NCBI RefSeq assembly: GCF_034424175.1
Contig: NZ_CP139986.1
Location: 4,526,001-4,590,000, forward strand
From: Kluyvera intermedia
GTDB taxonomy: Bacteria; Pseudomonadota; Gammaproteobacteria; Enterobacterales; Enterobacteriaceae
Reading direction: 5' to 3'
DNA length: 64,000 bases
Shown piece by piece: positions 58,239 to 64,000 of the stretch. The notes beneath the pieces are model-generated. The model made no database searches. It was given only the letters and a program-made list of their open reading frames with translations, and was not told the origin of the DNA. Each line of letters starts with the position of its first letter. The first letter of the stretch is position 1. The position numbers and the translations under genes were made by a program.

Positions 58239-58355
58239 GAAACAGGTGACCCTTGTTTAACCCTTCAAGTCGTCACACTGATTCGGCGTTTCTCTCAAAC
58301 TCAAATCACCAAAGCCAACATGAACGTTTGCGGGCCCCGTGGCCCGCTTTTTTTT
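58239..58355 (+). ncRNA. oxyS: Peroxide-induced small RNA OxyS
   Basis: Begins GAAACAGGTGACCC, has AACCCTTCAAGTC, the unpaired CAAATCACCAAAGCCAACATG linker (shared with E. coli as AAAGCCAACRTGAAC), and ends in a terminator hairpin GCGGGCC...GGCCCGC with eight T residues. About 110-115 nt. Divergent from oxyR, as in E. coli. Hfq-dependent regulator of fhlA, rpoS and others. The fhlA-contacting loops differ from E. coli (see findings). Confidence 0.92.
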
Positions 58356-58378
58356 GCGTAAAGGTGGCTATGAATCAA

Positions 58379-58458
58379 GTAGCCCGGGCGAGGCGTTTAC
58401 GCCGCCCCCGGGAAGGCTCGGTACTACTCCCAGCGTTGCATTTGCTCGACCGGGCTAC
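58379..58458. repeat. REP-like pair between oxyS and argH
   Basis: GTAGCCCGGGCGAGGCGTTT with a mirrored GCCGCCCCCGGG, and a closing CGACCGGGCTAC. A BIME-type structure at the argH 3' end. Confidence 0.7.
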
Positions 58459-58465
58459 ATTTCGA

Positions 58466-59839
58466 TTAACTCAAACGCATTTGCGCATCGCGGATAGCCT
58501 GTGCAACCTGCTGAGGCGACACACCGCCTTTGGCCGCACGCTTATCAAGGCAGGATTGCAGCGACAGAATCGGATAGACGTCATCGCCAATCACCGCACT
58601 GAATTTTTGCAAGTCAGCCAGCGCTAAATCTTCCAACGGTTTGCCCTGAGCAATGGCCTCGACTACTGCCTCACCGACAATGTGGTGTGCTTCACGGAAC
58701 GGTACGCCTTTGGCCACCAGATAATCCGCAAGCTCGGTCGCATTTGCATAACCCTGCTGCGCCGCTTCCTGGCAACGTGGACGTTTCACCTGAATACCGT
58801 CCAGCACCAGCACCGCCATATGCAGACAATCCATCCAGGTATCCAGCGCATCGAACACGCCTTCTTTGTCTTCCTGCATATCTTTGTTGTAGGCCAACGG
58901 TAACCCTTTCAGGGTCATCATCATGCCGGTCAGCGCGCCCTGCACACGGCCACATTTGCCACGAATAAGCTCCAGCGCATCCGGGTTTTTCTTCTGTGGC
59001 ATCAGCGAAGAGCCGGACGTCACGCGATCGGAAAGCTCCACGAAGCCCGCTTCACCGGTATTAAAGAAGATCAGATCTTCGGCAAAGCGCGACAGGTGCA
59101 CCATGCCAATTGACGCATTCGAGAGCAGTTCCAGCACATGATCCCGGTCAGACACGCTGTCCAGGCTATTGCGGGTTGCAGAAGCGAAGCCCAGCCAGCC
59201 TGCCAGTTGTTCACGGTCGATTTCGTACGCGGTTCCCGCCAGCGCGCCGCAGCCCAGTGGGCTCACATCCAGACGCTTGAGAGTATCGTGCAAACGGCTT
59301 TCATCACGCGCCAGCATTTCAACGTACGCCAGGCACCAGTGCGCAAACGTGACCGGTTGGGCACGTTGCAGGTGGGTATAACCCGGCATGACGGCGTCCT
59401 GATTAGCTTGCGCCGTCTCAACCAACGCGCTTTGCAGCTGGCGGTTGGCGGTCAACAGCTCGGCTACGGTGTCTTTACACCACAGCTTAAGATCGGTAGC
59501 GACCTGGTCATTACGGCTACGCCCGGTGTGCAGTTTTTTGCCCAACTGACCGACTTTGTCGATGAGCTTGCCTTCCACCCAGCTATGGATGTCTTCGGCA
59601 TCGCTTTCAAGAATTTGCTGTGGGTTCGCACGAACCTCTTCCAGCAGCACGCTTAGCGCCTCTTCCAGTTGAACCTGTTCCTGCTCGGTCAGCACGCCAA
59701 CCGTTACCAGCGCTTTAGACCAGGCAACAGAGCCAATGATATCCTGCTCCGCCAGGCGGTAATCAAAGCGTAAAGAGTCATTGAACTGTTTGAACCGCTG
59801 ATCCGCTGCCTGTGTAAAACGCCCGCCCCAAAGTGCCAT
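58466..59839 (-). CDS. argH: Argininosuccinate lyase
   Basis: 457 residues. Splits argininosuccinate to arginine and fumarate. Fumarase-superfamily signature GSSLMPQKKNPD, and TGRSRNDQVATD near residue 110. Last gene of argCBH, but separated from argB by 144 bp that contain a large palindrome. Confidence 0.97.
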   Translation of the reverse strand: MALWGGRFTQAADQRFKQFNDSLRFDYRLAEQDIIGSVAWSKALVTVGVLTEQEQVQLEEALSVLLEEVRANPQQILESDAEDIHSWVEGKLIDKVGQLGKKLHTGRSRNDQVATDLKLWCKDTVAELLTANRQLQSALVETAQANQDAVMPGYTHLQRAQPVTFAHWCLAYVEMLARDESRLHDTLKRLDVSPLGCGALAGTAYEIDREQLAGWLGFASATRNSLDSVSDRDHVLELLSNASIGMVHLSRFAEDLIFFNTGEAGFVELSDRVTSGSSLMPQKKNPDALELIRGKCGRVQGALTGMMMTLKGLPLAYNKDMQEDKEGVFDALDTWMDCLHMAVLVLDGIQVKRPRCQEAAQQGYANATELADYLVAKGVPFREAHHIVGEAVVEAIAQGKPLEDLALADLQKFSAVIGDDVYPILSLQSCLDKRAAKGGVSPQQVAQAIRDAQMRLS

Positions 59840-59886
59840 AACATGCTTCCTTAAATTCGATTATTGATGCTGGATATTGAAAACAA

Positions 59887-59977
59887 CCCTCACCCCGGCC
59901 CTCTCCCTGAGGGAGAGGGAGAAAATCGGCTCCGATCGGTCCCCTCGCCCCTCCGGGGAGAGGGTTAGGGTGAGGGG
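59887..59977. repeat. Large palindromic repeat between argB and argH
   Basis: CCCTCACCCCGGCCCTCTCC at one end pairs with GGAGAGGGTTAGGGTGAGGG at the other; inside, CTCCCTGAGGGAG and CCCTCCGGGG-type hairpins. An intergenic repeat of the kind scattered in enterobacterial genomes, here inside an operon. Confidence 0.8.
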
Positions 59978-59983
59978 AAAAAC

Positions 59984-60757
59984 TTACGCCAGAATACGCG
60001 TACCAATCGGCGTGCCGTTAAACAGCGCTGGCAGTTGCTCGGCATGACGCCAGGAGGCGATATCCACCGGACGGCCCAGCGTGCGCGCCGCATCAAGCGC
60101 CGCGTTCACCTTCACGATCATGCCATCGGTAATAATGCCCTGGTCAATCAACTGCTCAGCCTTCGCCGCGGTCATCTCGGCAATACGCTGGCCTTTACCA
60201 TCCAGAATACCGCTCACATCAGAAAGCAGAATCAGATCTGCACCTAATGTCGCCGCCAGCGCCGTTGCCGCCTGGTCAGCGTTAACGTTCATCAGTTGCC
60301 CTTCGGCGGTCACGCCAATTGAGCTCACCACTGGCAGGAACCCGCCTTCCAGCAGCAGATTAATCAGTTTCGGCGATCCCGGCTGCGCCAGACCCACGTG
60401 ACCCAGCTCTTCATCCAGCTTCGTCACCTTCACGCTGTCACCATCGCCGAGGAACAGGCCCACGGACGCGATATCATGCTTCTTCGCCCATGCCAGAAGC
60501 GTTTTGTTGGCAGTACCCGCCAGCGCACCAGTGATGATGTCGATTTGATCGGCTGGCGTAACGCGCAAACCATTTTTCTTTTTCACCGGCAGATTGAGCT
60601 GCTTCATCAGCTCATCCACCACGCAGCCGCCGCCGTGGACAATCACCAGCGGGCGCTGATGTGATTCACGATAGTTAACCAGCGCGCTAAAAAGACGCTC
60701 CAGCGCTTCTTCGCTATCCAGTAACACGCCGCCCAGTTTGATAATTAATGGATTCAT
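59984..60757 (-). CDS. argB: Acetylglutamate kinase
   Basis: 257 residues. Phosphorylates N-acetylglutamate with ATP. IIKLGGVLLDSEE and VHGGGCVVDELM are the nucleotide- and substrate-binding loops. Alternative starts at 60763 (ATG) and 60766 (GTG) add two or three residues; the AAGG ribosome site overlaps the argC stop, so 60763 is also reasonable. Confidence 0.96.
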   Translation of the reverse strand: MNPLIIKLGGVLLDSEEALERLFSALVNYRESHQRPLVIVHGGGCVVDELMKQLNLPVKKKNGLRVTPADQIDIITGALAGTANKTLLAWAKKHDIASVGLFLGDGDSVKVTKLDEELGHVGLAQPGSPKLINLLLEGGFLPVVSSIGVTAEGQLMNVNADQAATALAATLGADLILLSDVSGILDGKGQRIAEMTAAKAEQLIDQGIITDGMIVKVNAALDAARTLGRPVDIASWRHAEQLPALFNGTPIGTRILA

Positions 60758-60769
60758 CGTCATCACACC

Positions 60770-61774
60770 TTAAATAAGAGACTGCGTCTCAGCGAAGCCG
60801 AAACGGATATTGGCGCACTGCACGGCCTGTGCGGCAGCGCCTTTCAATAAATTGTCTTCGGTCGCCACCACAATCAGGTGCTCGCCCTGAACGGCAAAAC
60901 CGATATCGCAGAACGGCAGCCCGACCACATTTTTCAGTGCCGGAACACCTTTATCGTATAAACGCACCATCGGTTTGTCGGCGTAAGCCTGTTGCAATGC
61001 CTTAGCTACCTGCGCATGCGTCACGCCTGGTTTCAAGCGGCAGGTGATCGTTTCCAGAATACCGCGAGCAAAGTTGCCCAGATGCGGGGTGAAAATCACA
61101 TCTGCGCCAAGATGGCTGGCGATTTCCGGCTGATGGCGGTGGGTAAACACGCCATACGGTTGCAGGCTCACTTCGCAAAAACTATTGGAGATTGCCGCTT
61201 TACGACCGGCACCGCTGACGCCTGAGGTGGCGTTGATCACCGGCCACTGGTTGAGATCCAGGAGATCGCCATCAATCAGAGGTTTCAGGGAAAGCTGCGC
61301 CGCCGTTGGATAACAACCCGGCACGGCAATCAGCTTAGCCTCTTTCAGCGCATCTGCACTCCATTCGGCCAGGCCATACACCGCCTGCGCCAGCAGTTCT
61401 GGATGCTGATGGGTGAAACCGTAATATTTTTCATAGAAGGCGCCGTCGTTGACCCGGAATGCACCGGAAAGATCGAACACCACGCAACCCGCCGCCAAGA
61501 ACTGCGGGGCCAGGTCATGACTCACTTCATGAGCGGTCGCCAGGAAAACAACGTCCACACCCGCGCTGAATTCACTGATATCTGACATCGGCTGCAACGG
61601 CAGATCAACAATGCCTTTTAGCTGTGGATGCAAATCGGAGATTAACTTTCCCGCATCATTGCTTTGCGCTGAGACCGTCAAAGCGGTTATGTTCATATGA
61701 GGATGGCGATTTACATAGGTCACAAGCTCTGCGCCAGCGTAACCGCTCGCGCCCACAATCAGCGTATTCAACAT
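60770..61774 (-). CDS. argC: N-acetyl-gamma-glutamyl-phosphate reductase
   Basis: 334 residues, E. coli length. NADPH motif IVGASGYAGAELV; catalytic cysteine in VPGCYPTAAQL. First gene of argCBH, divergent from argE across the ARG boxes. Confidence 0.97.
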   Translation of the reverse strand: MLNTLIVGASGYAGAELVTYVNRHPHMNITALTVSAQSNDAGKLISDLHPQLKGIVDLPLQPMSDISEFSAGVDVVFLATAHEVSHDLAPQFLAAGCVVFDLSGAFRVNDGAFYEKYYGFTHQHPELLAQAVYGLAEWSADALKEAKLIAVPGCYPTAAQLSLKPLIDGDLLDLNQWPVINATSGVSGAGRKAAISNSFCEVSLQPYGVFTHRHQPEIASHLGADVIFTPHLGNFARGILETITCRLKPGVTHAQVAKALQQAYADKPMVRLYDKGVPALKNVVGLPFCDIGFAVQGEHLIVVATEDNLLKGAAAQAVQCANIRFGFAETQSLI

Positions 61775-61862
61775 CGGTGCAGTTCACCTTCTTATGTCTG
61801 TTTGCCTGATTAAGCGTAATCACTTCACCTTACACTTGGTGGGTTTTCTTACGCCTAATGAT

Positions 61863-61903
61863 AATGTATTTTTATTCAAAAATACTGCATGAATATTGAT
61901 ACT
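61863..61903. promoter_or_regulatory. Tandem ARG boxes (ArgR operators)
   Basis: Two 18-bp sites in the argC-argE gap: AATGTATTTTTATTCAAA (61863-61880) and TGCATGAATATTGATACT (61886-61903). They fit the paired ARG boxes that let arginine-bound ArgR repress both divergent transcripts. Confidence 0.82.
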
Positions 61904-61927
61904 ATCACGACCCGAGGTGTGTCAACA

Positions 61928-63079
61928 ATGAAAAACAATTTACCCCCATTTATCGAGATTTACCGTGCGTTGATCGCCACTCCGTCCATCAGCGCAACCG
62001 AAGAAGCGCTCGATCAGAGCAATGCGTCTTTAATCACTCTGCTCGCGGATTGGTTCGCCTCTTTAGGCTTCGAAGTTGAGGTGCAGCCGGTCCCTGGCAC
62101 CCGCAATAAATTCAACCTGCTCGCCAGCACTGGTCACGGCGCTGGCGGCCTGCTGCTTGCCGGCCATACCGACACCGTCCCGTTTGACGATGGCCGCTGG
62201 ACGCGCGATCCGTTTACCCTCACCGAGCATGAAAACAAGCTCTACGGTTTGGGTACTGCCGATATGAAAGGTTTCTTTGCGTTTATTCTCGACGCATTGC
62301 GCGATGTTGATGTGACGCAGTTGAAAAAGCCGCTCTACATCCTGGCGACCGCCGATGAAGAGACCAGCATGGCCGGCGCGCGCTACTTTGCCGAGTCCAC
62401 CGAACTGCGCCCGGATTGCGCCATCATCGGCGAGCCCACCTCGCTGCAACCGGTGCGGGCGCACAAAGGCCATATGTCGAATGCGATTCGTGTATTGGGC
62501 CAGTCCGGCCACTCAAGCGACCCGGCACGCGGTGTTAACGCCATTGAAATTATGCACGACGCAATTGGCCGGGTGATGCAACTGCGCGACTCTCTGAAAG
62601 AACGCTATCACTATGAAGCGTTCACCGTTCCTTACCCGACGCTCAACCTCGGCAGCCTTCACGGCGGCGATGCCTCCAACCGCATTTGTGCCTGCTGCGA
62701 ACTGCATATGGATATTCGCCCGCTGCCGGGCATGACCTTAAACGATCTCAACGGCCTGCTGGATGAAGCGCTGGAGCCGGTGAGCGCACAGTGGCCGGGG
62801 CGTCTGACCATCAGCGAACTGCACCCGCCGATTCCAGGCTATGAATGTCCGCCGGATCACCCACTGGTCGAGGTGCTGGAAAAACTGCTCGGCGCGAAAA
62901 CCGAAGTGGTGAACTACTGCACCGAAGCACCGTTTATCCAGACCCTGTGCCCAACCATCGTCTTAGGCCCAGGTTCGATTAATCAGGCCCACCAGCCGGA
63001 CGAATACCTGGAAACGCGCTTTATTAAACCAACGCGAGAATTAATTACTCAGGTGGTGCATCACTTCTGCTGGCACTAA
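61928..63079 (+). CDS. argE: N-acetylornithine deacetylase
   Basis: 383-residue M20-family metallohydrolase releasing ornithine. Metal-binding LLLAGHTDTVPFD, GTADMKGF and the general-base ADEETSM are visible. Start 61928 gives the E. coli length; 13 more codons are open upstream through the ARG boxes. Confidence 0.97.
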   Translation: MKNNLPPFIEIYRALIATPSISATEEALDQSNASLITLLADWFASLGFEVEVQPVPGTRNKFNLLASTGHGAGGLLLAGHTDTVPFDDGRWTRDPFTLTEHENKLYGLGTADMKGFFAFILDALRDVDVTQLKKPLYILATADEETSMAGARYFAESTELRPDCAIIGEPTSLQPVRAHKGHMSNAIRVLGQSGHSSDPARGVNAIEIMHDAIGRVMQLRDSLKERYHYEAFTVPYPTLNLGSLHGGDASNRICACCELHMDIRPLPGMTLNDLNGLLDEALEPVSAQWPGRLTISELHPPIPGYECPPDHPLVEVLEKLLGAKTEVVNYCTEAPFIQTLCPTIVLGPGSINQAHQPDEYLETRFIKPTRELITQVVHHFCWH

Positions 63080-63086
63080 TGAGTCT

Positions 63087-63156
63087 TGCCCGGAAGCGCT
63101 GTGCTTATCGGGCCTACCCCCGTCTGTAGGCCGGATAAGCACAGCGCCACCCGGCA
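63087..63156. repeat. BIME (inverted REP pair) after argE
   Basis: TGCCCGGAAGCGCTGTGC...GGGCCTAC followed by GTAGGCCGGATAAGC...CCGGCA, a REP pair 8 bp after the argE stop. Confidence 0.87.
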
Positions 63157-63356
63157 CCTCATCACCCCCGCGTTCCCGAGATCTCCTTCACATTTTCATA
63201 AGCATTTCTTATCTGGCACGATGCGAATTAACTTTCGTAAATTGTCGCGATTTATTCGTTTGCTGAAGCGATTTCGCAGCAATTGACGTAAGGGTTTTTA
63301 CGTGGCTTTATAAAAGAGGTGTATTTATCTCGCCCTTACGTTCCGGCGACGGGATA
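63157..63356. other. argE-ppc intergenic region
   Basis: About 200 bp between the BIME and the ERIC element. It should hold the ppc promoter; TTGACG near 63283 and TATAAA near 63309 are candidates with poor spacing. An open frame at 63221-63286 would give a basic 21-residue peptide without a ribosome site. Confidence 0.5.
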
Positions 63357-63555
63357 TATACACACAATCATTCGAGTTGCATCAAGGCGGCAAGGGAATG
63401 ACAAATTCGTCAGGAACGAATTTGACCAGCCGAAGGCTGGCCTCTGGTGAGGGACAGGGATGTCCCTCATTAATCCCCGGGAGCGTACATAAGTACGTGA
63501 CAGGGGTGAATGAGCGCAGCCAACGCAGAGGCAACTTGAAGGATGACGTGTATAA
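63357..63555. repeat. Enlarged ERIC element upstream of ppc
   Basis: Standard ERIC arms (ATCATTCGAGTTGCATCAAGG and GCAACTTGAAGGATGACGTG, parts only) and the core GTACATAAGTACGTGACAGG. Between GGGAATGA and ATCCCC sits an extra block of about 71 bp (63402-63472) not found in the plain 127-bp element; it consists of three successive hairpins. Confidence 0.88.
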
Positions 63556-63586
63556 CAAAATAAAATGAGATGGGGTGTCTGGGTTA

Positions 63587-64000
63587 ATGAACGAACAATA
63601 TTCCGCGTTGCGTAGTAATGTCAGTATGCTCGGTAAAGTGCTAGGCGATACCATCAAGGATGCGCTTGGTGAGAACATTCTTGACCGTGTCGAAACGATC
63701 CGTAAGTTGTCCAAATCTTCTCGTGCGGGCAACGAAGCCAACCGCCAGGAGCTGCTGACCACCTTACAGAACCTGTCTAATGATGAACTGCTGCCGGTCG
63801 CCCGCGCATTCAGCCAGTTCCTGAATTTGGCTAACACCGCTGAGCAATACCACAGCATTTCGCCAAAAGGCGAAGCGGCGAGCAACCCGGAAGTGATTGC
63901 CCGTACCCTGCGTAAACTCAAAGACCAACCCAATCTCAACGAAACTATCATTAAGCAGGCCGTTGAATCTCTGTCGCTGGAGCTGGTACTGACCGCGCAC
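63587..64000 (+). CDS. ppc: Phosphoenolpyruvate carboxylase, N-terminal part (3' end outside window)
   Basis: First 138 codons of a protein of about 883 residues in E. coli. Adds bicarbonate to PEP to give oxaloacetate, refilling the TCA cycle. Begins MNEQYSALRSNVSMLGKVLG, and the window ends exactly at His138 (ELVLTAH), a catalytic residue of the family. The start is 31 bp after the ERIC element; the sequence before it (GGGGTGTCTGGGTTA) offers a weak ribosome site. Confidence 0.96.
   Translation, partial: MNEQYSALRSNVSMLGKVLGDTIKDALGENILDRVETIRKLSKSSRAGNEANRQELLTTLQNLSNDELLPVARAFSQFLNLANTAEQYHSISPKGEAASNPEVIARTLRKLKDQPNLNETIIKQAVESLSLELVLTAH

Overview
This window is a stretch of core chromosome from a member of the Enterobacteriaceae close to Escherichia, Enterobacter, Citrobacter and Leclercia. 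Nearly every protein has the length and motifs of its E. coli counterpart, and local gene order is that of E. coli. The fabV gene beside ilvA, a second ppiC, a doubled proM and ERIC/REP repeats point to an Enterobacter-like genus rather than E. coli, but I cannot name the species. I see no prophage, insertion sequence, plasmid gene, CRISPR array or defence island.

Layout. 1-3601: heme genes hemC (5' end cut by the window), hemD, hemX, hemY. 3679-3883: the small RNA GlmZ on the minus strand. 4326-7252: a serine-type sulfatase (aslA) facing its radical-SAM maturase (aslB). 7397-8021: tRNA operon argX-hisR-leuT-proM with proM duplicated in tandem. 8124-9509: yifK permease. 9740-22521: the complete twelve-gene enterobacterial common antigen (wec) operon on the minus strand, from wecA to wecG. 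22761-24681: rho with its leader peptide, then trxA. 24825-30498: rhlB, gppA (whose start lies at the end of an ERIC element), rep, and two parvulin genes. 30763-41345: isoleucine/valine genes ilvC/ilvY, then fabV, then ilvLXGMEDA on the minus strand with its attenuator. 41698-44521: yifB, maoP (yifE), hdfR.

44622-50427: a complete rRNA operon on the minus strand, in transcription order 16S, tRNA-Ile, tRNA-Ala, 23S, 5S, tRNA-Asp, tRNA-Trp, with P1, P2 and boxA. 50473-54596: murI and btuB (with a cobalamin riboswitch), then trmA. 54642-58355: yijD, fabR, sthA, oxyR and the divergent small RNA OxyS. 58466-64000: argH, argB, argC facing argE, then the first 138 codons of ppc.

The genes serve heme and surface-antigen synthesis, transcription termination and RNA handling, branched-chain amino acid and arginine synthesis, fatty acid synthesis (FabV reductase, FabR repressor), the oxidative stress response, and translation.

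The most notable points are mosaic or structural rather than a new pathway. The rRNA operon joins the murI flank, which in E. coli K-12 belongs to rrnB, to the aspT-trpT-hdfR flank, which there belongs to rrnC. An ERIC element before ppc carries about 71 bp of extra DNA made of three consecutive hairpins. The BtuB receptor differs strongly from E. coli in its plug. OxyS has changed in the parts that contact fhlA. I did not find a convincing undescribed multi-gene system.
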